From Lachnospiraceae bacterium (GTDB lineage: Bacteria; Bacillota; Clostridia; Lachnospirales; Lachnospiraceae), in NCBI GenBank assembly GCA_017634065.1, contig JAGBOC010000029.1, forward strand, positions 1-37,657: a stretch of 37,657 nt of DNA. Reading direction: 5' to 3'. This document shows, one piece after another, positions 1 to 7,620 of this stretch (positions are counted from its first letter, which is position 1; every line of letters begins with the position of its first letter). Made by a program: the position numbers and the translations under genes. The notes below the pieces were generated by a model. That model searched no databases. It was not told where the DNA came from and saw nothing but the letters and a program-made list of their open reading frames with translations.

Positions 1-27
1 GCAGTGAATGAAAAACTGCCGTTTTTT
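1..27 (+). terminator. Rho-independent terminator of a gene left of the window
   Basis: GCAGT (1-5) pairs with ACTGC (15-19) and a run of six T follows at 22-27. The stem may extend left of the window. It separates the first secreted-protein unit from whatever lies upstream. Confidence 0.6.
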
Positions 28-73
28 ATTGCTTTATAATGTGTCTAAACTTTGTCATAAATATGTGCGGTAT

Positions 74-130
74 AACCCCCTATGCCAACCCCCTAATTTT
101 TACAACTTGTAGGTGGTTGGTACTGGGGAG
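74..130 (+). repeat. H element copy 1 (conserved hairpin upstream of secreted-protein gene)
   Basis: One of six near-identical ~56-bp elements, each upstream of a secreted-protein gene of this family. It begins AACCCCCTATG and ends TACTGGGGAG. An internal inverted repeat, CCAACCCCCTA against TAGGTGGTTGG (10 of 11 positions complementary), flanks an AT-rich loop, and CCCC/GGGG pair further out. Function is not known; it could be a leader RNA hairpin, a protein-binding site or a recombination site. Confidence 0.8.
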
Positions 131-205
131 GGGTGAGCACGCGCCCGAGCGTTTTTTCCGAGCGTAGCGAAGGAAGTGCGACAAAGCACCCTTGGGGTGC
201 GAGCC
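131..205 (+). repeat. Leader module B copy 1 (GC-rich palindromic module)
   Basis: A ~74-bp GC-rich block in an AT-rich genome. It is nearly identical at 2264-2338, 4418-4491 and 31837-31910, always between an H element and the start codon of a secreted-protein gene. It contains the direct repeat CCGAGCG-TTTTTT-CCGAGCG and the hairpin GCACCC-TTG-GGGTGC. Open frames through it look like low-complexity artefacts and no start site supports translation. Confidence 0.75.
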
Positions 206-234
206 CTAACTAAATAGGTCGTAAGCAATAAATT

Positions 235-1761
235 ATGAAAAAAAGCACAAGAATAGTTAAGAGATTATTTGCACTATTTTTAGTTGTGCTTATGAGTATA
301 AATACATTTGGAGCGGTGGTTTCTGATAATGACGGAAGTGCCTTTATCACAAAGGCCGAATTTGACAGTTTAAAGAATAACTTCCAATCTCAGATTGACC
401 AATACAACACTTCTATAGATAGTAAGATAGACGGTGCGATTTCATCATATTTAGCTGGTATAAATGTCTCAACAGCCGAATCAAAAGCAAATCTTAGCTA
501 TGTTGAAGAGGGTATTACATCCGTACGAGCAAATGACGCTGATATAACTTGGAAAGAAGGTATACTACATTATGATGTAGATATGTACCAGGTTATGGCT
601 AGTGAACCATATGGTATGGAAATCGGTCTAATCAAGATGAGTTCAAAGTCTGCTACTAGTTTTAGAGACCCTGCCATCGTAAATCTAGATCGTACTAATG
701 GATATGCGATTTGGAAAGGGTTGTGTGAATCAATATATGATGTAAGTGGAATGGGTAGCGATCATAATACGAATTATTATACTAGTGGATTTGCAAATGA
801 CGCTTATGTTATACCATACATAGGTTTTCAAAAGCGCGAGAATGGTAGCAGTGAAGATACTAGTGGAAATTACATGTTAAGATGGGGCACATCCGAAAGT
901 AAAACTAGTGCTGTCAACCCAAATCGTATTGGCTCAAAGTGGGAAAACACAGTTATAAATCGAGATACTGCCAATACAAAATATAGCAATATTATTCTCA
1001 CCCCACCATCTGCTGAGTTTAAGCGTTTTGTTGATTATGATAGTTTTCTGGATTTCCAAAATGATACTGACGCGACTGGTCATACGGAGATCACTGTTGC
1101 AAGTGATTGGGTATATTCAGCGTCAACTCAGTCATCAATGTTGCCAATAAATTCTACATTTACGGTTCACAATAAGAATAGAATTTCTGCTGATGACTGG
1201 GCTGCTTCTGCCAGAAGGTCTGGACGACCTAATAGTGCCTTCTGGTTTCCATTCTTTGGATTTGTGTCAGAAATCCAAAATTGGAATGAACTTGCCACAT
1301 CAAAGTATGATAATTTGGTTGGAAACATTATAGAATATAAAAATGATTTAACAATATATCAAGATAAGAATAATGAGAAGCATTTGATGATTTCAGCTGG
1401 TGCCCCAATTGTTGAAGCAAAAGTTGAAGACGTTATACAAATCGATTTAGAATTTGCTGATAAAACCAAGGATTATGATGTATGGTTTAAATGGAATGGA
1501 TGGAAGAAAAATGATGCAATAGAAGTTGATGGGACAGTCGTAAATAGAAATATGATTACTAGCGACAAGCAAGGAACTACTCCTTATGCAAGTGGAACAT
1601 ATGGAAGTAAGTCTATTAAAGTGACAAATGGAGTTGGCACAGTATATGTAAAGGCAGAAGAAAGAGGTTATCTATTTATGAAATGGTCGTTTAGTGGTAA
1701 TAGTGGTGCTGGTGGTGGTACTTGGATGCCACCCAAAACAGTTGCAGTCACATCTAACTAA
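235..1761 (+). CDS. Secreted variable coiled-coil protein, family copy 1 (508 aa)
   Basis: I do not recognise a named family. Residues 1-27 form a signal peptide (basic KKSTRIVKR, then a hydrophobic core ending in TFGA). Residues ~36-72 are a polar predicted coiled coil (KAEFDSLKNNFQSQIDQYN) ending at YLAGI. The N-terminal ~75 residues are nearly invariant in all six copies here. The middle is unique, and the C-terminal ~120 residues look beta-rich, ending with a FMKW motif and GAGGGT. This C-terminus matches copy 5 (VFIKW, NAGGGT), so copies 1 and 5 form a subclass. No sortase motif, lipobox or C-terminal membrane segment is visible, so release from the cell is likely. The start is fixed by the conserved ATG and signal peptide. 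There is no ordinary Shine-Dalgarno; the conserved box TAGGTCGTAAG lies 9 nt upstream. The gene is monocistronic with its own terminator. Confidence 0.93.
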   Translation: MKKSTRIVKRLFALFLVVLMSINTFGAVVSDNDGSAFITKAEFDSLKNNFQSQIDQYNTSIDSKIDGAISSYLAGINVSTAESKANLSYVEEGITSVRANDADITWKEGILHYDVDMYQVMASEPYGMEIGLIKMSSKSATSFRDPAIVNLDRTNGYAIWKGLCESIYDVSGMGSDHNTNYYTSGFANDAYVIPYIGFQKRENGSSEDTSGNYMLRWGTSESKTSAVNPNRIGSKWENTVINRDTANTKYSNIILTPPSAEFKRFVDYDSFLDFQNDTDATGHTEITVASDWVYSASTQSSMLPINSTFTVHNKNRISADDWAASARRSGRPNSAFWFPFFGFVSEIQNWNELATSKYDNLVGNIIEYKNDLTIYQDKNNEKHLMISAGAPIVEAKVEDVIQIDLEFADKTKDYDVWFKWNGWKKNDAIEVDGTVVNRNMITSDKQGTTPYASGTYGSKSIKVTNGVGTVYVKAEERGYLFMKWSFSGNSGAGGGTWMPPKTVAVTSN

Positions 1762-1788
1762 TGTAGTATTTTGATACAAGTGCTGTAA

Positions 1789-1818
1789 AAAATACTGTGT
1801 TTAATCACAGTATTTTTT
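1789..1818 (+). terminator. Terminator of secreted protein copy 1
   Basis: AATACTGTG (1791-1799) pairs with CACAGTATT (1806-1814), six-nt loop, followed by a T run. It lies 30 nt after the stop codon. Confidence 0.9.
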
Positions 1819-1879
1819 ATTGAAATCATGAAAATTTTAGACTTGAAAATAGTATATTTTTTGATGGAATATAACATAA

Positions 1880-2046
1880 AAATGTCCCTTCCCACCAGCC
1901 CACTAAAGATGGGGCAGAACATTAGAAATGATGGCTACATAGTTTTAACGAGCATAAAAAACAAGACCTCTAATACTGTATTTTCTTGAATTAAAAAGGA
2001 ATTTAACTAATTATTTTACGCCACCATCTTTGAGTGGGTCGTATGT
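1880..2046 (-). mobile_element. IS110-family 3' stub 1
   Basis: On the minus strand the segment starts with the last codons of a transposase (TYDPLKDGGVK then stop, 2046 down to 2011) and continues through ~130 bp of non-coding sequence. The same segment, about 85-90% alike by eye, is at 4191-4358, and a longer coding piece is at 35616-35940, which identifies the family (YDP near the C-terminus, as in Transposase_20 domains). CCCACT-AAAGATGG near its distal end and CCATCTTTGAGTGGG inside the coding end are inverted repeats. The coding sequence is cut off exactly where element H begins. Confidence 0.65.
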
Positions 2047-2103
2047 AACCCCCTATGGGTACCCCCTAACTTTTGCAAAATGTAGGTGGTTGGTACTGGG
2101 GAG
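2047..2103 (+). repeat. H element copy 2
   Basis: Same element as at 74-130, in the TATGGGTACC variant shared with copies 5 and 6. It abuts the IS110 stub on its left side. Confidence 0.8.
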
Positions 2104-2130
2104 TCGCGTTTGCATAATGACGAAGTAGCA

Positions 2131-2375
2131 CGTAGGGGTGAGCATCGCGAGCCCGAACGTAGGTAGATGTTGTACTTGCGAACGTATTTTGTGAGCTTAG
2201 TACAACACTATGCCAGATTTCCGTGAAGATGCGAAGCATCTGAATGCTTTTCGGAAATCGGCTGGCGAGCACGCGCCCGAGCGTTTTTTTCGAGCGTAGC
2301 GAAGGACGTGCGATAAAGCACCCTTGGGGTGCGAGCCCGAGTAGTAGAGTAAGGGCGAGCATTGCGAGCCCGATT
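2131..2375 (+). repeat. Mosaic leader of copy 2: modules A, C, B, A
   Basis: Module A (GTAGGGGTGAGCATCGCGAG type, 2131-2155) is followed by module C (2160-2261), module B (2264-2338) and a second degenerate A (2348-2373). Module C contains a GTTGTACT/AGTACAAC inverted repeat, then GATTTCCG/CGGAAATC enclosing AGATGC-GAA-GCATCT, so it is two nested hairpins. The same modules recur in other combinations in front of copies 1 and 3-6. No promoter or translated gene could be supported in this stretch. Confidence 0.75.
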
Positions 2376-2400
2376 AGAATAGGCCGTAAGAAACACATTT

Positions 2401-3954
2401 ATGAAAAAGAGCACAAGAATAGTAAAAAGAGCCTTGGCACTATTTTTAATTGTGCTTATGAGTATAGAGAGTTTTGGGGCGGTGGTGAGTGATAATGATG
2501 GAAGCGCCTTCATCACGAAAGCTGAGTTTGACAGTATGAAAAATGACTTCCAAAGTCAAATCGACCAATATAATACAAGCATTGATAGTAAGATAGATGG
2601 TGCTATAGCAGCTTATCTTGCAGGGATAAAAACAGCAAATAGCGTGCAATATTACTTAGTTTATAGTGGCGAAAATACTCATTTTATGAACGGAGTAATC
2701 GCTCCTACTTTTAGAGTTCCTGAAATGCACTATGTTATTCAAATAGGACATACGAATCTAGCTGAAAATTGTAGAAATGTAACTTGTGCAATGAGTTTAA
2801 ATTATCCTGCTGACTGGGGAACCAGTGAAATAGCATTGAAACCTCTTATTAAACTTGTAGAGGACGAAGCAGTTAATTCAGAGGCCGATATTAGAAAAAT
2901 ATATTGGGATGGTTGCGCGTTGCGCTACCGTGAAATATTGAGTATTGGCCGAATAGAAGCAGCAAACAATTCTTTAGGTTACTATGATGAATACGTTGAT
3001 CATCGTGTGTTAGCTAGTAATGTATTTGCATTTAATAATGTGGGGTATAAAAATGATATAAAATCAGCTCAATTAGTTGCCTCCTCACTAAATTGTCAAT
3101 ACAAAAAGGGTTCTTCCGGCTGGGTAAGTTATTTGCCGAAATCGTATCGGTGGACGGCTAATTCGAATTCTCTTGCTGCGGTTTTGGATACATATAACAA
3201 TAAGACAAAAGACCATTTGCACATATGTAATTATGATAATAAGAGCTGGGAACTTTATAATGAACAATTCGTTAACACTTTATCACTAAGTAGTCAACAA
3301 ACTATAACTGAGACGTCTCTTTATAATGTTGTTAATAGCACAAGTTATTTAAAAAATTGGGGTACTTGGTGTGGAACAGACAAAACAAATTTCGCTTATG
3401 GTACATTATCGATGACATTTACAACTGGTACTGCAAAAATACCATCTGTGGGAAAACTAGTTTCAAATTATAATTCTGATGCTATATATCAATTTAATAA
3501 AGATAAAAAATTTAATTTTCGAAATGAGTGGACTATTGGAAACCCTAATATTTTAGCCGGAATGCCATCCTTTGGTGCTGAAGCAGAAGACAAAGTTACT
3601 TGGGATGTTTATTTTCCAACTTTAAAATGTTATACAAGTGATACGAATTATGAAACAAATCCTTCAAATGTAGAAGTTCGTATATATGTAGCTACCACTC
3701 CTTTTACTGATGGTATAAATATTGATACAACAAAGGGCAAGAAAATAAAATTTAAGGTTGGGAATATTGAGCAAGAGTATATTGATACAAAAGACCGAAA
3801 GGCAAGACTAACTTGGATAATGGATGAAAGCTCTTTTATATATATAAAGTGTATCCCAGTATGGGGAGGTACTAGTTATATTGATAAAGATTGGGATATA
3901 GAAATGGATTTGAATGGTGATTACTCAATAGTACATTTAGACGAATCAAGATAA
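2401..3954 (+). CDS. Secreted variable coiled-coil protein, family copy 2 (517 aa)
   Basis: Signal peptide at residues 1-27, coiled coil at ~36-72 (KAEFDSMKNDFQSQIDQYN), YLAGI boundary, then a unique region. The C-terminal third (from about GKLVSNYNSDAIYQFN) resembles copy 3: a segment with IYQF, then GAEAEDKVTW against GAEKDARITW, then a closing hydrophobic strand FIYIKCIPVW against FIYITWWPED. This suggests a shared C-terminal beta-sandwich-like domain in a second subclass. No anchor motif is seen. The ATG is preceded by TAGGCCGTAAG plus 10 nt rather than a Shine-Dalgarno. Its own terminator follows. Function unknown; probably exported. Confidence 0.93.
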   Translation: MKKSTRIVKRALALFLIVLMSIESFGAVVSDNDGSAFITKAEFDSMKNDFQSQIDQYNTSIDSKIDGAIAAYLAGIKTANSVQYYLVYSGENTHFMNGVIAPTFRVPEMHYVIQIGHTNLAENCRNVTCAMSLNYPADWGTSEIALKPLIKLVEDEAVNSEADIRKIYWDGCALRYREILSIGRIEAANNSLGYYDEYVDHRVLASNVFAFNNVGYKNDIKSAQLVASSLNCQYKKGSSGWVSYLPKSYRWTANSNSLAAVLDTYNNKTKDHLHICNYDNKSWELYNEQFVNTLSLSSQQTITETSLYNVVNSTSYLKNWGTWCGTDKTNFAYGTLSMTFTTGTAKIPSVGKLVSNYNSDAIYQFNKDKKFNFRNEWTIGNPNILAGMPSFGAEAEDKVTWDVYFPTLKCYTSDTNYETNPSNVEVRIYVATTPFTDGINIDTTKGKKIKFKVGNIEQEYIDTKDRKARLTWIMDESSFIYIKCIPVWGGTSYIDKDWDIEMDLNGDYSIVHLDESR

Positions 3955-3961
3955 TTAAAAG

Positions 3962-4054
3962 GCACAGCGAGCAGCCAAAGAGATTAGTAATGAAAGTGAG
4001 AATAAAGGTTTTACTGGAACTATTATAAGTAGCATAGAGTTAGTATTAGATTAA
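3962..4054 (+). pseudogene. Possible 3' remnant of an unidentified gene (30 codons)
   Basis: An open stretch directly after copy 2 reads AQRAAKEISNESENKGFTG and continues to a hydrophobic end and a TAA stop. It has no start codon, no ribosome binding site and a protein-like composition. It is in the same orientation as copy 2 and sits just before the terminator. It could be the old tail of a gene displaced by recombination, or chance. Confidence 0.25.
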
Positions 4055-4060
4055 TATAAA

Positions 4061-4090
4061 AAAATAAGAGTTTCACAACTCTTATTTTTT
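4061..4090. terminator. Bidirectional terminator after copy 2
   Basis: AAATAAGAGTT (4062-4072) pairs with AACTCTTATTT (4077-4087) with a 4-nt loop, A-rich on the left and T-rich on the right. It serves copy 2 on the plus strand and overlaps the stop of the ATPase stub on the minus strand. Confidence 0.85.
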
Positions 4091-4192
4091 TAGTGAATCT
4101 ATATTGATTTTGTAAATATTTTTAGAGTCATCAATTTTATTCAGGAAATCAATCATATATATAGGGTAGTATTGTATTCCATTTCCGCTATA
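4082..4192 (-). pseudogene. 3' stub of a probable DUF4143-type ATPase
   Basis: The minus-strand frame ends NGIQYYPIYMIDFLNKI ... IDSLKK and stop at 4082. The PIYMIDFL ending resembles C-termini of the multi-copy AAA_14/DUF4143 ATPases common in Clostridia. It is short and the assignment is tentative. It is cut at its 5' side by IS110 stub 2, the same arrangement as at 35248-35615. Confidence 0.4.
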
Positions 4193-4358
4193 AATGTCCT
4201 ATCCCACAAATCCACTAAAGATGGAGCAGAACATTAGAAATGATGGCTACTAGTTTTAATGAGCATAAAAAACAAGCCTTCTAATGCAATATTTTTTTTG
4301 AATGAAAAAGGTACTTAACTATTTATTTTACGCCACCAGCTTTGAGTGGGTCGTATGT
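4191..4358 (-). mobile_element. IS110-family 3' stub 2
   Basis: Encodes the C-terminal end TYDPLKAGGVK and stop (4323-4325 on the plus strand) plus the ~130-bp 3' non-coding region also found at 1880-2046. The coding part is interrupted at the same codon as stub 1 by an H element, so the stub-H junction was probably copied as a block. Confidence 0.65.
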
Positions 4359-4415
4359 AACCCTCTATGCACACCCCCTAACTTTCATAACTTGTAGGTG
4401 GTTGGTACTGGGGAG
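4359..4415 (+). repeat. H element copy 3
   Basis: Same hairpin element, variant CCCTCTATGCACACCCCCTA at the left arm; right arm GTAGGTGGTTGGTACTGGGG conserved. Confidence 0.8.
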
Positions 4416-4417
4416 GT

Positions 4418-4491
4418 GGCGAGCACGCGCCCGAGCGTTTTTTCCGAGCGTAGCGAAGGAAGTGCGACAAAGCACCCTTGGGGTGCGAGCC
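4418..4491 (+). repeat. Leader module B copy 3
   Basis: Nearly base-for-base identical to 131-205, followed by the same CCTAACTAAATAGGTCGTAAG approach to the ATG. Copies 1 and 3 therefore share the simplest leader: H plus B. Confidence 0.75.
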
Positions 4492-4521
4492 CTAACTAAA
4501 TAGGTCGTAAGATATACATTT

Positions 4522-6072
4522 ATGAGAAAGAGCACAAGAATAGTTAAGAAATTGTTGGCACTATTTTTAGTTGTGCTTATGAGTATAGAGAGTTTAGGGG
4601 CGGTGGTGAGTGATAATGACGGAAGTGCTTTTATAACAAAGGCAGAGTTTGACAGTATGAAAAACGACTTCCAAAGTCAAATTGACAAATACAACACTTC
4701 GATAGATAGTAAGATTGATGGAGCTATTGCCGCATATTTGTCTGGTATTATGGTTGCTAAAGTTAGTACTGAAAATGTTATTTTTAAAGACTGGAAATCA
4801 GTATCATCTGTTAATTATGTTTTTGAAAATATTTATCAGCCATTAGATTTATCGTGTATTTGGGAAAATAAGAAATGGATATCTTCGTGGGCTGGTAGCA
4901 ATGATACTTATAGGAGCTGCTTTTGGCATTATGCTTTTATAAGGCTCGGGCGAGGCACATCAACAAAACAGCAGATAAATGTAGTTGATGCTGGCACTGA
5001 AGGTAATGCTATTACTAAAGCTTACGTGAAATGGGTAGGCAGAGCCTTAGATTATCAAGATAGTATGAAAGTTACTCTTGGTAACCAGACGATTGGAAAA
5101 TATGGTAACAACAGTGGAGAATGGATCTATACTTATAATACTATGTTTATGTGTTACATCGGGAGAGTTAGTTGCCCAGGATTTGTGGCAAATCTAGATG
5201 ACGCCACTGACACTATATGGACACCATCTGTGTATTCTACTTGTGCAAATCCAAATCAATATTGTGTAACACCAACGACATTGTCAGAATCACTTTCCAC
5301 TGATATCGTGCTTGGAGAGGATTCATCTAATAATACCCTTGAATTTAATCATATTATTCATTATGGGCAATTCACATCAATTATTTGTGCTGATAATGAC
5401 TGGAAAAACACTCTAAATGCATCGGGACAGTTGAAAGCAACTAATTTTAATCTGAAAGAATCAAAAGGTCAGTGGGCCGCCTTAAATGGTCAGACTGGTA
5501 GGAACTGGTGTGAAATAAGAGACGCTAAAAATATTGGCACGTCCTATATCGGAGCTTATGGTAGTAATACTTTAGATCAGAATATACCGACGATCGGGCT
5601 GCTTAATAAAAGTTTTGAAAGTGATGAAATATATCAATTTGATGAAAAAGTGAATGTATCAATAGGAACTGGGAATGTTGAGTTAAGTCCATTATCACTG
5701 TCTCAGGGATTTTGTCTTCTTGGTGCTGAAAAAGATGCTAGAATAACTTGGAAACCTAGATTTACTAATTTATTCGATGATAGTAAAGCAGCAATAGATA
5801 CAAAAATAAATATACAATTCTCAACTAAGCCTTTTTCTGGTACTACTACAAGTTCAGATGCAATAGTTAAGGTTTCATTGAATGGTTCAGCATTAACTGA
5901 CATAGCGACAGTGGAAGCAAATAATGATTTGAACATTGAATGGACTATGCCACAGAGTGGTTTTATATATATCACATGGTGGCCAGAGGACTCAACTATA
6001 AAATCTGCAAATTGGTCAATAGATTTAGATCTTGCTAATTGTAATACATATAAAAAAGAATTAGACTTGTAG
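4522..6072 (+). CDS. Secreted variable coiled-coil protein, family copy 3 (516 aa)
   Basis: Signal peptide (RKSTRIVKK then hydrophobic, ending SLGA), coiled coil KAEFDSMKNDFQSQIDKYN, boundary YLSGI, then a unique middle rich in Trp, Cys and Asn. C-terminal third shares the IYQF / GAEKDARITW / FIYITWW pattern with copy 2. Several cysteines lie in the middle region, possibly disulfides in an exported protein. The start is fixed by the family ATG, with the TAGGTCGTAAG box 10 nt upstream. Function unknown. Confidence 0.93.
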   Translation: MRKSTRIVKKLLALFLVVLMSIESLGAVVSDNDGSAFITKAEFDSMKNDFQSQIDKYNTSIDSKIDGAIAAYLSGIMVAKVSTENVIFKDWKSVSSVNYVFENIYQPLDLSCIWENKKWISSWAGSNDTYRSCFWHYAFIRLGRGTSTKQQINVVDAGTEGNAITKAYVKWVGRALDYQDSMKVTLGNQTIGKYGNNSGEWIYTYNTMFMCYIGRVSCPGFVANLDDATDTIWTPSVYSTCANPNQYCVTPTTLSESLSTDIVLGEDSSNNTLEFNHIIHYGQFTSIICADNDWKNTLNASGQLKATNFNLKESKGQWAALNGQTGRNWCEIRDAKNIGTSYIGAYGSNTLDQNIPTIGLLNKSFESDEIYQFDEKVNVSIGTGNVELSPLSLSQGFCLLGAEKDARITWKPRFTNLFDDSKAAIDTKINIQFSTKPFSGTTTSSDAIVKVSLNGSALTDIATVEANNDLNIEWTMPQSGFIYITWWPEDSTIKSANWSIDLDLANCNTYKKELDL

Positions 6073-6133
6073 TAAATGGTAAATGTTATAAGAAATCTAA
6101 GTAATTTTTCGTAAAGTATAAAAAAACTATGGA

Positions 6134-6169
6134 ATCAAGTGTTGAAAAATGTAACACTTGATTTTTTTG
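6134..6169 (+). terminator. Terminator of secreted protein copy 3
   Basis: ATCAAGTGTT (6134-6143) pairs with AACACTTGAT (6153-6162), followed by seven T. Confidence 0.9.
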
Positions 6170-6243
6170 TTATTTTTCGTAGTAGTTTTACCATCACATT
6201 TTATTGAAATGCAATAAGCATATTTTATCAAGCAATCATTCCT

Positions 6244-6284
6244 TTATGCCCCCTATCTTTTGTAACTTGTAGATAGTTGGCTCT
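6244..6284 (+). repeat. Degenerate H element upstream of recA
   Basis: TATGCCCCCTATCTTTTGT ... CTTGTAGATAGTTGG aligns with the family H element but has lost the outer GGGG arm. The stem now pairs CTATC with GATAG, both arms having changed. No secreted-protein gene follows; it lies 50 nt before the recA promoter. Confidence 0.6.
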
Positions 6285-6334
6285 ATAATTGTATCTAAAA
6301 TCGACTTAAATTAGGTTTAAAGTAACAGTTATGG

Positions 6335-6363
6335 TTGAAAAATATCCCATCTTTTATTATAAT
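6335..6363 (+). promoter_or_regulatory. recA promoter
   Basis: TTGAAA (6335-6340), 17-bp spacer, TATAAT (6358-6363). No GAAC-N4-GTTC LexA box of the Gram-positive type was found around it by eye. Confidence 0.75.
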
Positions 6364-6413
6364 ATAGTTGGTGTAGTACTATTTTAAGCAACAGTATTCA
6401 AAAGGAGAAAAAT

Positions 6414-7535
6414 ATGGCAAAAACAGTATCAAAAGAGCCAGTAAGTCGTGTGACAGGAAATAAGGAGGAAAAGTTAAAAACTCTTGATTCTGCTCTCACG
6501 CAAATTGAAAAGAAATTTGGCAAAGGTTCAGTTATGAAACTTGGCGAATCACTCGTTGACTTGAATGTAGAAGCTATTCCGACAGGTTCTATATCACTTG
6601 ACATTGCTCTTGGGATAGGTGGTATACCAAGAGGAAGAGTGGTTGAAGTTTATGGTCCAGAATCATCTGGTAAGACAACTGTCACTCTTCATATGGTGGC
6701 AGAAGTTCAAAAAAGAGGAGGCATAGCAGCATTTATAGATGCTGAACATGCTCTCGATCCAGTTTATGCGAAAAATATAGGAGTTGATATAGACCATCTC
6801 TATATTTCTCAACCTGATTCAGGTGAACAAGCACTTGAAATATGTGAGACAATGGTTAGATCAGGTGCGATTGATTTGGTAGTAGTTGATTCAGTTGCAG
6901 CATTAGTTCCTCAAGCAGAGATAGATGGTGACATGGGTGATTCAGTGATGGGTATGCAAGCAAGACTTATGTCACAGGCATTAAGGAAGCTTACAGCAGT
7001 TATATCAAAATCAAATTGTACAGTTGTATTCATTAACCAACTCCGTGAAAAGATTGGAGTAATGTTTGGAAATCCAGAGACAACAACTGGTGGAAGAGCT
7101 CTTAAGTTTTATTCATCAGTTAGACTTGAAGTGAGAAGAGTAGAGTCATTAAAATCTGGTGGTGAGATAGTTGGAAATCATGTTAGAGTCAAAGTAGTGA
7201 AGAATAAAGTTGCTCCACCATTTAAGGAAGCGGAGTTTGACATAATGTTTGGTGAAGGCATTTCAAGAGTTGGAGATGTACTTGACACTGCTATTAATTA
7301 TGAGATTATAGATAAAGCAGGAGCATGGATTACATACAATAAAGAGAAGATAGGTCAAGGAAGAGAAAATGCAAAGCAATTCCTTAAAGATAATCCAAAA
7401 CTATTTGAAGAGATAGAAGGAAAGGTAAGAGAAGCATTCAAAAAAGATATGGAAGAAAAGAATGCAACTTATACTAAAAATACTCCTGAAGTTCCTGACG
7501 AGGATGAAGAAGATTTTGACGAGGACGAAGAATAA
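6414..7535 (+). CDS. recA: RecA recombinase (373 aa)
   Basis: DNA strand-exchange ATPase that forms nucleoprotein filaments and stimulates LexA self-cleavage. Walker A GPESSGKT is at residues 81-88. The conserved [19 protein letters not shown] (Walker B) and the L1/L2 DNA-binding loops ([20 protein letters not shown] and the region around [10 protein letters not shown]) follow. The C-terminus is strongly acidic ([12 protein letters not shown]), as usual. The start has AAAGGAGA 5 nt upstream. recX follows. Full length with no anomaly. Confidence 0.99.
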   Translation: MAKTVSKEPVSRVTGNKEEKLKTLDSALTQIEKKFGKGSVMKLGESLVDLNVEAIPTGSISLDIALGIGGIPRGRVVEVYGPESSGKTTVTLHMVAEVQKRGGIAAFIDAEHALDPVYAKNIGVDIDHLYISQPDSGEQALEICETMVRSGAIDLVVVDSVAALVPQAEIDGDMGDSVMGMQARLMSQALRKLTAVISKSNCTVVFINQLREKIGVMFGNPETTTGGRALKFYSSVRLEVRRVESLKSGGEIVGNHVRVKVVKNKVAPPFKEAEFDIMFGEGISRVGDVLDTAINYEIIDKAGAWITYNKEKIGQGRENAKQFLKDNPKLFEEIEGKVREAFKKDMEEKNATYTKNTPEVPDEDEEDFDEDEE

Positions 7536-7543
7536 TTATTATG

Positions 7544-7571
7544 TAGAGGCGGAAACTTCCGTCTCTATTTT
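7544..7571 (+). terminator. Hairpin between recA and recX
   Basis: TAGAGGCGGAA / TTCCGTCTCTA (one G-T pair) with a 2-nt loop, then TTTT. Likely a terminator or partial attenuator; recX has its own ribosome binding site 40 nt on. Confidence 0.7.
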
Positions 7572-7620
7572 GTATTTAGCGAAGCATTAAAAAGTGAGCA
7601 CTTAAAATCTGGAGGCATTG

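Noticed and set aside
2066-2398. Minus-strand ORFs in the leaders (also 31609-31926, 36088-36273)
   Set aside because: They consist of palindromic module sequence, extend into the antisense of secreted genes, and have no ribosome binding sites; their similarity to each other reflects the DNA repeats.
235-6072. Diversity-generating retroelement behind the variable proteins
   Set aside because: No reverse transcriptase, template repeat or adenine-biased variable repeat was seen; variation covers most of the protein rather than a short 3' segment.
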